DNA of 51,890 bases from Condylostoma magnum (GCA_920105805.1 CAKKTI010000114.1:1958-53847); one strand, 5' to 3'; numbered from the stretch's first letter, positions 1-11,702 are shown. Translations and numbers: made by a program. The notes: generated by a model not told the origin, from the sequence alone.

Positions 1-1
1 A

Positions 2-529
2 CATGGCCTCTAACCTCCAATTGTTGAGCAGAGTTAATACAACATGCTTGTAAGACAACGTATTGAAACTGAAATGGTCCCTATTTTTGATAGCTTTGGA
101 TATGGTGTAACAGCCTGGTCTCCCTTGAATGCAGGTTTACTCACTGGTAAATACAATGACGGCAATATTCCTCAAGACAGTAGATTTGAGTAATAGCAAG
201 AAAATCCTATATTCTCCAGTAGATACAATTAGATTTTCTCAGACAAGGAAAAAGCCTGTACTATGTTAACAGGCTTGGGAAATATTGCTCAGGAATTAGG
301 CGTTACTTAGGCCCAGCTTTCCCTGGCCTGGGTGATTCATAACCCTGATGTAAGCACGGCTATAACAGGAGCTACAAGATTAGAGTAAATTGAAAGCAAT
401 CTAGGCTCACTTGACGCTCTGGGTAAACTAACACCGGAGGTGTTAGCTAGAATTGAAGATTTATTGCAGAATAAGCCTGAATCTCAGATGAACTGGAAGA
501 CCTGGCAGCCTTTTCCTCCAAGACGTTAG
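2..529 (+). CDS. Aldo/keto reductase (Kv-beta-like), 3' part
   Basis: C-terminal ~175 residues of an NAD(P)H-dependent aldo/keto reductase of the voltage-gated K+ channel beta-subunit type; the 5' part lies outside the window. Seen directly: [34 protein letters not shown], a helix ending [18 protein letters not shown] and a tail [18 protein letters not shown], all in family order. These form the last strands of the TIM barrel and the cofactor-binding end. Gln is written TAA/TAG several times. The protein should end near PFPPRR; TAG codons at 527 and 536 and a TAA at 539 follow, but no TGA occurs in frame before 686, well inside the next gene. I therefore place the stop at the first TAG. Confidence 0.85.
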
Positions 530-542
530 TTATATTAGTAAA

Positions 543-3500
543 ATGTTTGCTTATATGGTTCACATCAGCTTTGCAGTGTTTGTCACTCTAGAGCCTCCAA
601 CTGGAACGTCTATGGGGTAAAGGATGTATTGTTCCACTGCCTATTTCCCGAAGTATATGTCTTTGATGACTGTTGGAGGCTAGAATGATATTGGAGAGTA
701 TTCGAATGATGTTTAAGCGTTTTAATTATCCACGCAGATCTGGCTGAATATTCTCCCTACTAGCAATTTTGTACCGCCTAGTATTATACAGACTGGTACT
801 TTTGTTTATGCGGATAAGTTGTACATGTTTGGTGGTAATTCGTCCTCTGGGCCCATTGCATCGATGTACGAGTATTTGGTTGATTCTCTAGTTGTAAGTT
901 TTACACAGTGATAGAAAGTTTAGATGTTTGGAGATATTCCCTCTCCCATACAGAACTTTGCTTTTTGTTCTTATTGGTATTAGGAGGAGTTTTATTTCAG
1001 CATTCTCGGTGGTTCAACTATTTTTGGTATTAATTCTGATCTTTATATGTAAGCTATATACAGATTTAACCCTAAAAGTAAGCTATGGTAGAAGAAGAAG
1101 AATGATGGCAGTGGGCCTTACCCTAGTAGAAGTGGAGGACTGTTTTATTATGATGGTGGTTTGTACTCGTTTGGAGGAGCTAGTTTATTGACTCTAACCG
1201 AAGAAGAGCAAGAAAAACTAACAGATTTATTTAGATTTGACTTAGCAACCGAAACTTGGGAAAATTTGACCGAAGACATCTCACTAAAGCCCCCGATATT
1301 ATCTGGATTTGGAATAGGATTATTAGGAGACTATTTATAAATAATATTTGGTTTTAACTAGGAAAAGTAAGTCGACAGTCCCATCACTTGGAAAATTAAC
1401 CTCAAAAATATCCAAGCTGGATGGTGGTAAGAACTTATAAAGACTTAAAATGATATATTACTTTAAACCAAAGACTCCTTTGGCCATACGTAAATTGAAG
1501 ATAAGGTCTATCTCATAGGAGGTTGGAGCTACCATTCAATCCGTAACGATATCTTACAACTTGATTTGAGCACAAACTAACTTACCGTTGTATCTTAAAA
1601 CTAGATTTCCCCTCCATCCAGAAAGGACTTTGTATCAGCAGTTACTAACGATATTTTAACCATTTTTGGAGGATAGGGAAATGATGGATAGTTTTTAAAC
1701 GATGTATGGTAATATAATTTCAGTAATTAGTAATGGAAAAATATTCCTAATAGTGCTGGAGTGCCAGATCCTATTGCAAACACTGCTTATGCTGCTACAG
1801 GAGACAGTATTTTCATATTTGGAGGTGCTAATGATGCTGGAGAATAGAATTTACTGTATCAGTACTTTCCTGTGTAAAATTTATGGAACCAATTAGAATT
1901 CAGTAATCCCCCAAAGGCAAGACAAGGAGCTTGCATATAGTATTAAAGCGATATCCTGGCATTGTTTGGAGGATTTAGCAATTAAAACTACCTTGATGAT
2001 TTTTGGTACATAAATCTTAATTTTAAATCGTGGGATACTGTTAAAACAACATTAAAGCCTCCACCTCTTGCTTAATCAGGGTGTAAATTTGAAATCAGTG
2101 GTGATACTTTCTAGTTTACTATTTTGTGGGGAACTACTGTTGCATAGGCGCCTGTTTCTGAGGTATGGTAATGGACATTGTAGACTTTAACATGGGAAAA
2201 GCTGTACTCTTTTAAACACAGTGACTACTCGGTTTCGAATGCTGCTTATATATTTGTTGGAGATATTGTGTACATTATAGGTGGAGAGTAATACAATGTT
2301 AGGAGCAGTGGTAGAATATATTCATTAGATTTAAAAACTGGTACTATTGTTAATCATGGTAACTTAATATTGCCTATGTCAAAAATGGGGTATATTTATT
2401 ATAATAACAAGTTTTATCTACTTGGAGGATCGTATACACTGTTCAGTATTTATAGGCCTAATGTAGTCTGGAATATAATACAAATAGTTGACTTAAAGCA
2501 CGACTGTGAGAATGACTACTGTAATGTGCCATGCTCAACCGGCCATGAAACAATAGAAAATGAGTGTAAACTATGCCCAGAAGGGTATTACAATGACTAG
2601 ATTGATCAGCCTAAATGCACTGCATGTCCATAAGGGTCTTACTCTTTGTTAAAAGGAGGAAGATCAACCTTTAACTGCTATCCATGTCCCTAAGGTTCTT
2701 TTAACAATAAGGAAGGCTAATCTATCTGTTTATAATGTCCCAAAGGTTATGAATGCCCAATTGGAGCTATTGAACCTATATCGAGGTAGTAGTCATATGA
2801 AAATGTGATATAATAGCCAGAGTTATACTCAATTAATCAGAGATAATTGTCTAGTTAAATTGAGCAAAATTAGATTTCTTGTCTAGTAATTATCTGTATT
2901 CTAATTATCTTTTACTTAGTCGTCAACAAATTCGACAACCTATTTCAGATGATTGATATCTTCACAAACTTACACAACCATAAAAATCAAGAAGTTATGA
3001 GGCTAAAAAAGACATAAATGGGAGGGCTTTTTACTCTTATTTTCTTAATGATTGCAATTATGTTTGCCTCAACTAATTCTCTATATTATATCAATGATAA
3101 CATAATTGAAGTTTAGTCTATGATTCCACTTATAACTCTTAAGGATGGATATAGGATAAAAGCAGATGATGTTTAAATCATTATCAGATTAGAATAATAT
3201 GGAGGAGATTGCTAAAAGGAGGAAAATGTATGCGTTGATTCAATAATCATTACTCATAGTGGGATAACGGTATAAGGCTGTGAACTGTAATGCAGATTAG
3301 ATCAATAATAATGCACTATAATTTACTAATGCTCTTAAATAAGCTTGTCTCAAGAAAATTTGTTTAACGTTGATTTACTTGAGCCTGAATCATACTCCCA
3401 AAAAATTTTTACAAGTATAAGGTCAACCTCATCAATACCTGGGGAAGTATCATAAGTAGAGCAAAGTTTTAGTTCTGATTTCTAGTATGTTTTCAGAGGA

Positions 3501-4120
3501 ACAGAACCTACGGTATCAGAATTCGTAGCAGCTCCTTCTAAATTCATATCTGAAGTAAGTTAATGAGATACTAATTTGTATGGGTATCATATCTTATTAT
3601 CTGATTAAAGTACTCAAGGAAGCTAAACTCGTTATGATTAAATTAATTATGTAAAAGGGTAAAAAGTATAGATAAAAATTGAATTAGATAGTGCTGCTTT
3701 AATTACAAGAAGGAGTGAAAGACTAAGCTTTATTACTTTTATATCCGCTTTACTTGGATCTACTTTTGGGTTTTTAGGGGCTGCTGGAAGTGTTATGAGT
3801 GCAATTGAAAAAGCTGTTGTTAAAAGGAAAGAAACAATGTAAAGAAGTTAAATGATATAGATGTAATTTCATAAAGATAGGAAAATTTCTAAGTATCTAA
3901 GTGTTATTGAAAAGGTCAAATTTAGAAGGATAAGAAGTTAGGTAATTGGTTTTATATACATTTGTTAGTCAGCTTATTACAGTCTGCATATTAAAGTAAG
4001 AATAAGTTTTTAAGTATCACTGTAGTGTTTACCTTACTGTGTATACCATATATTTGTATTACTTATTATATACTTTATCTCGAAATTATTGAAGCTGTTA
4101 TAGCTTTAATTTCAAGATGA
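543..4120 (+). CDS. Kelch-repeat / GCC2-GCC3 multi-pass membrane protein
   Basis: Large predicted cell-surface protein of a type common in ciliates. A hydrophobic N-terminus (MFAYMVHISFAVF) looks like a signal peptide. Kelch repeats follow, with Gly-Gly plus spaced Tyr/Trp (VGGQNDIGEYSNDV, MFGGNSSSG, IFGGQGNDGQ, LFGGFSNQ), to about residue 640. Then comes a Cys-rich GCC2/GCC3-like region (CPEGYYND, CPQGSYSL, CPKGYECP; ~656-740) and several membrane segments, the first near 777 (ISCLVIICILIIFYLVV) and the last just before the end (FLSITVVFTLLCIPYI). The reading frame shifts near 3915 and is restored by a 20-nt intron (3915-3934). It ends at TGA 4118, 51 nt before the next ATG. The ligand is unknown. 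Confidence 0.82.
3915..3934 (+). other. Probable 20-nt intron in the kelch gene
   Basis: Inferred because the upstream frame and the frame containing the last membrane helix differ by two. A 20-nt GT..ATAAG segment removes exactly that difference. A 14-nt GT-AG segment just upstream (3901-3914) would also restore frame, so the exact boundaries are uncertain. Confidence 0.45.
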
Positions 4121-4171
4121 TGTAATGATAGTTGCAATCTCTTTATACATAATAAGGGGACATTAATAAAT

Positions 4172-4942
4172 ATGGGCTGTTGTGAGTAAAGAGGTGAAGT
4201 ACCAAAAGAAATTCTAGGAACTTTACAAACTTAAGAAAACTAAGAAGAGTAATCTAGAAAGCACAAAAAGGTCTAAAAGTTTTAAAAGCAGAATGGTTTG
4301 TGAACTGGATCTTTCTTTCTCTTATTGGAAGACATTATCGAGCAAAAAACATATTTAGATGTAAAATACGAGAAAGATCCATTGTAGTTCGAAGATATAA
4401 TATTCCTTTCCGAATATGTAAGCTCATAAAAGAAACTACTCATGCCATTTCAACAATAAGGCTGGCCTGATAATCCTAATACCGAAGGATCACTAGTCAT
4501 TTATATAATTTGTAAAGCAATATAAAGTGGATAAATGACAAACCACAATTGGTATACCAACATAGTTAATATGAATGTGGCTATCATTACTTTGAATAAC
4601 TTAAAATCCAAGAATGATAACTTAATAGAATGGTCCATTGAATTATTAGATTTGATCATTGATAGAGTCTATGAAGATGTTATGTACTAAGTTCTGTAAA
4701 TTTCATGACTTAATAAACTAATTAAATGAATTCATAACGGAAATATTATCATGAGAACCAAAGTTTTCAATATTATACGAAAATTATCGCGTAGGAAGGA
4801 TTTCTACTACTAAGAAATTTTAAGAAGTGATTATCAGTTTGTAAGATCTCTATCATCCCTTACGATGGAATACAACAATGATTCTTTTTATTTAATGCAT
4901 CTTAAATCGATTAAAGCAGTTATGTTCAAGAAAAATGGTTAG
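4172..4942 (+). CDS. MGCC-start predicted acylated protein, function unknown
   Basis: Begins MGCCEQRG: Gly2 suits N-myristoylation and Cys3/Cys4 suit palmitoylation, suggesting membrane anchoring. The remainder is helical (for example IEWSIELLDLIIDRVYEDV, MRTKVFNIIRKLSRR) and resembles an armadillo/HEAT-type solenoid; no named family is recognised. UGA is read as Trp several times (GLWTG, ISWLNK, IKWIH). The only short-range end is a TAG at 4940, which lies inside the start of the following ORF; otherwise the frame stays open to a TGA near 5146. It could instead be the 5' part of one gene with the next ORF, joined by a small intron I could not place. Confidence 0.6.
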
Positions 4943-6611
4943 AAAAATGACACCGGATTTAAATAGCTATAAAAACATTAAATTTTCAACAAAATCTAGC
5001 AGAGATCTAAGTAAAACAAGATAAATACTAAAAATAGAACAGTTATTGGAAAAATAAGGTAATATGAGAAGTTAATTAAATCAAATATAAGCTCATTTTA
5101 GTAGTTATTAATTATTTTAGAGGTAAAATGTGTTGTTATAATTAGTGTAAACTGAAATACCTTTAAGTTACAGGTTAATATTTATTAATTTCTTGTACAA
5201 CAATTATTATCATCTTTCTTCAATAAGTTTAAAGTAATGCTAAACTGTTTTGATAATATTTAACTCTAGATTAAAGTTTATTCTATACAATTTAATGGAA
5301 GACTCAGTTACCCTTAATAGTATAATTCCATGAGATAGAATGGAATGCCTGATAAACTATGATGATATCCTACAAGTAGTTAGCACAGGCTTAAGAGTAA
5401 CTTTCAATTAGTTAGGATGTTATATTTCAAAGCTATTTGAAGTCCTTAAGATCTATACATCTGAAAATGCAGGTATTGATATATAATATATCTTTAAAGC
5501 CTTATAAAATAGACTTTTTTTCAATTAGGTAAGCAGTATTGCATAAGGCAAAGATGTAAAAGTAAATACCGAAATAATAAAAGTCTCTTTATATTTATAT
5601 GGAAAGCGTAAAATTAGCGAAAACTTGATAAATAAAGGCATAGAAGCTTTTTATTTACATGATTATACTAATAATTTAAACGGAGTTCCAATAAGTTCTT
5701 AAAAATTAGCAAGTATTATGAGGGGAATTAACTAATTTTTACCTCTTCCCCTGATAGATAAGTGAATTCAGTATAACAAGCAATTCATGGTTGATTCTAA
5801 AAGTATATAACCTCATGAATTCCTCTTCTTACTATCAAACTCCATGAATCGGGAAGTAGCAATCAAGGAAAGATTGCCAAAGGCTAAATTTACAAGAGAG
5901 ATGGATTTAAAAAGTGGAACTATTAAAATGGATGAAGGCCTAAGCATGACGAGGTCCCCTGATAAGTGACTCTCGCATATATGAATGAACTCATTGGATA
6001 AAGATAAAGTTTACTTTGAAGGTTAGCCTCGCAGAAGACTTAAAAATGCAGGGATTTACAAAGAAAGATATAAAACCTCGGTTAAAATGGCTAGTGGAGA
6101 TCAATTATAGTAAATTATAAAGAATCCTGAGTTTTTCTAAGAGGTGAAAAGAGAGCTAAAGTTTTCCAATTCAATGGTAAGTTTAAGCAAGGTTGATAAA
6201 TTAGACTATACTAATTTACCCTCGTAAAGATAATTAATGAGAAATATTCAAACAGCTAGTATTGTCTCAAGGTCGTCTGTTAAATAGTATAGAAAAATAA
6301 AAGGATCTAAGCTTAGGGTTAGTGATTAAGCTGAGAACACGATTTAATCTTTGATTAATGCTTAAAATTAGTTAAAGTAATGCTTTATAACTTAAAAATA
6401 AAGTTAAACGGATTAGGAAATTAGTTATACAGTATTAGGAAAATAATCTTCCTAATCTAATTTTAAACGGAGAAATGGTTTATAGAAAGTTTAAAAGTCA
6501 TAAAGGCCCATTACAGCTAGAACTGGGCTAAGTACTGCTTATTCTTAAAAATGTACTAGTAATGTGAACTTTAGTCAAAGGAAAAATAGAGGCTGGAGAG
6601 TTTAGTATTGA
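4935..6611 (+). CDS. Hypothetical helical protein (possibly 3' part of the preceding gene)
   Basis: Continuous 558-codon frame from ATG 4935 to TGA 6609. The N-terminal half is helix-rich (KIEQLLEKQGNMRSQ, then regions that look like armadillo/HEAT helices), and the C-terminal third is basic, Ser/Gln-rich and probably disordered (RSSVKQYRKIKGSKLR, QRPITARTGLSTAYS). Trp is written TGA in PDKWLSHIWMN. No family was recognised. The ATG sits 5 nt before the TAG that would end the upstream MGCC ORF. The pair is therefore either two overlapping genes or one gene with an unplaced intron of length 3n+1. The second MGCC protein (14192-15976, minus strand), which carries its helical solenoid in one ORF, slightly favours the single-gene reading. 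Confidence 0.55.
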
Positions 6612-6734
6612 AATTTATATGAACTTATTATTTTTCCCAGTTTATCATGTCTTATTAGAATAGATATACATTAATCAATGAATATTATTCTTACGTATAA
6701 GGTTAAAACAACCTATTTATAATTTAGTATCAAA

Positions 6735-9068
6735 ATGGATAGTACAATTCTATTCAGGAAAAACTTCAATAATTTTCTTATGTGTTGAGATATTGCATAA
6801 TTATTGAATTGCCTTGATAGTAATACAAACAGACTTATATATCATCCGCTTAACCTAATATACCTTGATGAGCAAAAGCTTGATTTCATAAAAGAAATAA
6901 TTGAATTAAAACATCTTGATATTATGTTTAAATTACTCATAAAAAGCTTTTAAGACAATCCTCAAATTAAGTGAGCAGCTACAAATATTTTGAATATTAT
7001 GGTTTTGATATAGCCTTAATTGAATCACGTTTAATTAACCAATCTAAACGCTCCAAAACTTAGATTTACAAGTGTGTGTGTCAAAAACGTTAGCTTTTAG
7101 GGGAGTTATTTATTTAAATCCAGCTTTAAATAATGTTATATGGAAAATGTTAACTTTGAGGATTGTAATCTTGGTAAAGCCCAATTTGAAAGCAACTGGA
7201 TTAAATCTATTAGAAATGTAGAGAAGGTTAAAGACTTTCAGATTGGGTAAGAGTAGCTTATTTAGTGCTATTAGAATCATAAAGAAAATCGAATCTATTC
7301 TTAAATTGATGGAGAACTGAAAAAGACTTACACTCATCTAGGTAGAATTCTATGTTAATCCAATGATCAATAATTAATAGCATGATAGGGTAAAAGAAGC
7401 AAAATAAAGATAACCTACAAATAAGATATTATAAGTAAGCTTGATTTATCGATTAAATCAGCATTTAGTTTTAACTGATATCCTACTTTTGATTTCCAAT
7501 TTTAAGAATTTAATCTAGAAAATTGCTGCTTTGATAATAATAGACATTATTTCATCATAATCATCAATGAATATTTAATTATTCATAATATTTTTAATCA
7601 AATGCTGAAGTAATATAAATGAAATTTCCACGGAAAGCTGATATAATCCTCATTAGATGAGAAAATACTAGTAGTAAGTTCAAATTAATATATTTATATT
7701 ATTGATTACTTTAGTTAAGCTATTTTATGTTAAAAGTGGATTTATGCAAATTCTAAAATTTCAGTATAAAATAATTTAGAGCATTTGTTATTAATTCAAG
7801 GTGAGTATGATAGCTAAATTCTCTATAGAGATGGTTTAAAATGAATGAGGGGTTTTGATAGATTTGGATATAAGAACATTGATACAAATTGTTAATTTAG
7901 ACATGCTATACTCTCTAACTCAAATTCTAATTAGCTATAAATTAAAGACTTATTCACTCATACAAAATTTTCTGTAAATATGAATAACAGCTTTAATTAA
8001 GTTCTATTAACTAAAGACTAAAAGCAGCTCATATTGATAAACAAGTAGATTATAAATTGCATTAAAAATCCTTTAAAATAAAGTAATAAAACCAGGATGA
8101 TCAACCTAACGCATTTTAAAATTTATGGATAATATTTATACAGTTTTAACAGCAACTTTATATCTATTTATGAATTCCCAACTTTATAAAAAGTTGCTAG
8201 AATACCTTATCTCAGTTACAATATAAATAAAAAGATTAAAGTATCATAGAATGGAAGGTTTATAGCTTACTTGAATTTAAACTCTATTAAGTTATTTGAT
8301 ATCAGGCGACCATAATATCCCATAGTTTTAAACAACATACTTTAATCAGTGAATTTATATAAATTCAAATTTTCTCCTGATAGCTAAAAGTTTCTATTAT
8401 TCAGAAGCACAATATTATAATAGTAAACAATAGTTTGAAATATTTATACCTGAAAAATTATATTTTAATAATAGAACAAACTTATTAAAGCCTTTTATGA
8501 TAATGATACAATACTCCTAGAAAAAGATTAAATAACTGTTGCTTATAGCCTTTCACAATAATTAGAAATATAACTTCCTTTAGAGCACTAAAAGTTAAGA
8601 TATAACCATTACCTTAATTTATTCTATTATATCATTAAACATAAGAAGTTTAAAATATACAGATACTAAGATAATTCCCTTTAAATGTACCAGAGGTTCA
8701 ACATAAGCAAATAAGAAAAAGTAAGATTTGGCTAATAAAATTCCCTTCTAATTTTCAATAAATTTATGATAAAAGTCTTTAACACTTTAACTTTTACAAA
8801 AACAGTCACTTTATAGCATAGAAAGCGAATAATTGACTCTAGTCTTATAAACAACGACGAAGCACTAGTAATTCTATTCGAAAATCAAATCTACTCAACA
8901 TACCAAAAATCCGACTAAACTTTCACAAAAGTCAAGACAGTTTACCTAGGATCTGGATTCTACAGAAACATATAATATCCAAAATCCAGAAAACTAATAA
9001 ACCCCAAAACCATCCGAGTACTAAAATACTTAACTAGATAATTAGCATATAAATACAATCTTTTCTAA
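6735..9068 (+). CDS. Pentapeptide-repeat / degenerate WD40 protein
   Basis: Long frame (about 777 residues) from a well-placed ATG (AAAATGG; an in-frame ATG at 6678 is the alternative). Around residues 118-145 a pentapeptide-like run is visible (NVSFQGSYLF, NVNFEDCNLGKAQF, the A(D/N)LXX pattern). The rest reads as degenerate beta-propeller blades (KFSPDSQKFLLFRST, QTIVWNIYTWKIIF, FIAYLNLNSIKLFDIRRP). Its architecture matches the gene at 48275-50176, so the two are probably distant paralogues. The role is unknown, presumably a scaffold. No TGA occurs in frame up to or through the tRNA gene that follows; TAA at 9066 or 9075 must be the stop. Confidence 0.7.
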
Positions 9069-9079
9069 AACAGTTAAGT

Positions 9080-9163
9080 CCGGACATAGCTCAGCTGGAA
9101 GAGCATGAGACTGTAGAGTTAGCGGATATCTCAGGGTCCCCGGTTCGAGCCCGGGTGTCCGGA
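9080..9163 (+). tRNA. tRNA-Tyr (anticodon GUA) with 11-nt intron
   Basis: Folds as a standard tRNA: acceptor CCGGACA/TGTCCGG with discriminator A, D arm GCTC/GAGC, anticodon stem TGAGA/TCTCA, five-base variable loop, T arm CCCGG-TTCGAGC-CCGGG. The anticodon loop is 18 nt; removing an 11-nt intron (9117-9127) after position 37 leaves CTGTAGA with anticodon GTA. A-box TAGCTCAGCTGG (9087-9098) and B-box GGTTCGAGCCC (9142-9152) match the Pol III consensus. The C1-G72 pair and the intron in this position are typical of eukaryotic tRNA-Tyr. Confidence 0.96.
9117..9127 (+). other. tRNA-Tyr intron
   Basis: Eleven nucleotides between anticodon-loop positions 37 and 38, the canonical nuclear tRNA intron site removed by the tRNA splicing endonuclease. 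Confidence 0.88.
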
Positions 9164-9165
9164 CA

Positions 9166-9170
9166 TTTTT
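9166..9170 (+). terminator. Pol III T-run terminator
   Basis: TTTTT two bases after the tRNA discriminator base. It also lies 15 nt from the convergent 3' end of the minus-strand gene beyond. Confidence 0.8.
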
Positions 9171-9187
9171 ACAAAAAACAATAATTA

Positions 9188-10303
9188 CTAATTACCGTCA
9201 AGCCTAGTCCTGATTCTATCATACCACGTCATCTCTTGTCCCTTAACTTTTAAATACTCTAACACCTTAATCTTCAATCTTACAATTGTTCCCTGCTTAC
9301 TCCTCAGTTTTATTAACTTATTCTCAATCGAGTCCATTAAATGTGGGTAAATTTTCTACCAGCCTTCCTTTACTCCCTCTGCTGTGATTTCTGATGCTAT
9401 AGTTGCAATTGCTACTCCTGGTATCATTTTAAATATACCTTTGGCAGCTACTCTAGTTATACCTTGTCTTATCAGCCATTACTTTATTGCATGTCTTGCA
9501 GCTTGGTTTGAGGAGACTGTTAATACAGTTGCAGCACCGAGTGTAGCTGCTGGGTTTATACCGGAGTCTTGGGTCTGTATTTAGCTTTAGCAGAGATTAG
9601 CTAGAAAGGATATAATACTCTTTTTGTCGTTATATTCAAATGACTGTTGGTACTTTATATTTCAGTAATCTACAAAGGCTATTTGATTGTCTCAGAAGAC
9701 CTGTTGCTCTGGATTATTCTCGTCTATTAAGCAAATAAGCCCTACTTCTATTATCTTATGTTCTCTTACACGCTGGACTTATTGCATTATAGTTTCTAGA
9801 TTACCAAATGATTACAAATTATTTCGGTCGTAAACAAGAATTATTACACTACTGTTTTAGTATATTAGTTTGTTGTATTCCTCAAAGTTCTTATTATCTA
9901 AGTCTTAGCAGATTTAACAGTGTATATAAGAACTTCTGGTTTTTATTGTTATTCTTTTAACTGAGGATTATTTTTTTTCTTATCTTTAGTTATTCATTAT
10001 ATTAATTAATTACTATTTAGCTGGAGTATTGTTGCCGGAGATGACTATATTGAGCTCATTCTATTCAAGGGCTGAGAAAGTCACTATCTTGTTTACATAA
10101 TGCTGGAAAACCATATTTATTATTATCTTAACAAGAAAAAAGTACTATAAAAACAAGATTCAATTACTACTCCGCTTTTTGATCTCTTTTTCATACCTAA
10201 TCATTTTAGTTCTAAAATCAATTACTCTATCATACAATTAATCATAATACGTCTGTATCTAAGCAACCTTTTACTAGATATACTAAAATCTAAGGGGCTC
10301 CAT
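9188..10303 (-). CDS. Degenerate Ras-like (pseudo-)GTPase with N-terminal hydrophobic segment
   Basis: 371 residues in one frame. The first ~45 residues are helical/basic (QIQTYYDQLYDRVIDFRTKM), followed by a hydrophobic stretch (WILFLQYFFLVKIII, its Trp written TGA). A fold resembling small GTPases follows: IVISGNNTPAKQQ at the P-loop position and VIILVYDRNN...SF for the fourth strand and helix. The usual GxxxxGK(S/T) is degraded (Gly to Ala, Ser/Thr to Gln) and the NKxD equivalent is LIDEN, so nucleotide binding is doubtful. A C-terminal Ala/Gly-rich hydrophobic region (TLGAATVLTV, GVAIATIASEITAEGV) is not part of that fold. It starts 10 nt after the ESF1 stop and ends TAG-TAA with no TGA before the tRNA gene. 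Confidence 0.6.
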
Positions 10304-10313
10304 TTTATAATTT

Positions 10314-11702
10314 TTAACCTTTTAAATTTCTCTTTCTCAATTGGTGTTTCATCATTATAGAATTTCCATCAGGGTCTCGTTTGTAGTTATTATCAGTCGG
10401 ATCTATACTAAACTCAGGATTGCTAAAAACAGCCTTAAACCTTCCATCATAAGGATTGAAATTAAAAGGCCTCTGCTCAGTATTAGAATCAACCAACAGC
10501 TCTAGAAATGCTTGATTCTTTTGCTCCTTCTTTTTCATCATTTCTTCCTTTAACTTTTACTTCCGCATTTTCTACCTTTCTGCCTTTTTCTGAGCTATTT
10601 TCTCATTTTTCCTCTGTGAAAATTTGTCCTCTCCATCCTTATAGATTCTTTTAGCATCTACTTTGTCAAAGGCATTGTTAAACTTGATTTCTATATCTAC
10701 ATCATTATTATTTAGCTTATTAAACATAGAGACTTTTCCACTGTACTCTTATACATCCTCTTCGAACTCTCCTAAATCTGAGTCACTGGGTGTAGCAACG
10801 TATTGAGCTAAATCTAAACTATCATAATCCTCTGTTTAAAAGGCCTTTTTTAGATCCAACTGCCTCTATACCGGGGTTTCATCCCATGTGTTAATAACAT
10901 TGGTATGCTGCAGGGCTCTAGTATAAAAATCCTTTGATTGGTAGTTATAAGGTACATTATCCGCCTCGTCAATAGGCTTACGGGGAAATTCAATATCATC
11001 GGGTATAAACCGTAAATCAAGCTTATTAGAAGTTTTCTCGATTTCTATATAATCATTCTAATCATAAATCTTCATAGCAGTTTCTACAGAGTCACACTCC
11101 ACAACGGCATAAAAGTACTTTAATTTTTCCATTTCATACTACCTCAGCCTTACATCATCCTCTTCTAGGGAATAGTCAGGAGGTCCTTGCATGTTTTCCT
11201 ATTGCATCCTTTCAATTCCAAAATCAGATGTGAAAATTTTTACATTAGCGATTTTTCCACCTTCTGGACAAAGTGACAAAAATATGTTTAATAAGTCGAT
11301 TGCTTTTATTACCTCCCAGTCACAGTTCATTACTGCTAGTCTGCGACTGGCATCTCCCAGAGGAGCTTCGTCTTCTTATCACAGATCTTCACCCTCTACT
11401 TACTGATCTCCTTCAAAATCACTTTCACTTGATTCCACGTCCCATCTAAAGTTACCGTATTCGTCAATACAAGAAGCCTCTGGTACGTTGTAAAGCTTTG
11501 ATAAGGGATTTTAGGTTTAAGATACTTTCTAGCCTCTTTCATCTACTTTGGAATGGGGAGCTTAGAAATCTTTGTCTGTGAACATTGAGTCGAAACGACC
11601 ATCTGCGGTAAGTTTTTACTCTGATTTGGGAAGTTGACGAAATCTGGGGTCTGTGTGGATTCGGGAAAAACGGGAATCTGTGATTTTTTGCTTTTTACCC
11701 AT
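10314..11702 (-). CDS. ESF1: ESF1 homologue, pre-rRNA processing factor
   Basis: 462 residues. The N-terminus MGKKQKITDSRFSRIHTDPR and the RFDSMFTDKDF motif are typical of ESF1. An acidic central region follows with the ESF1 RRM-like core (RLAVMNCDWEVIKAIDLL, LKYFYAVVECDSVETA). The NUC153-type C-terminal motif is clear near residue 407 (NFNPYDGRFKAVFSNPEFSIDPTDNNYK). In yeast and animals ESF1 is a nucleolar protein of 18S rRNA processing; ours is shorter because the linkers are compact. The protein ends RKRNLKG followed by TAA. In that frame the first TGA is deep inside the next gene, so TAA is taken as the stop. Confidence 0.9.

Noticed and set aside
928-2600. Several short standard-code ORFs (928-1191, 1702-1896, 2370-2600)
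   Set aside because: They are fragments or frame shadows of the single kelch gene, created by applying standard stop codons.
9117-9127. Reading the tRNA as a UGA or UAR suppressor
   Set aside because: With the intron removed the anticodon is GUA (Tyr); the CTGTAG context is that of ordinary tRNA-Tyr.
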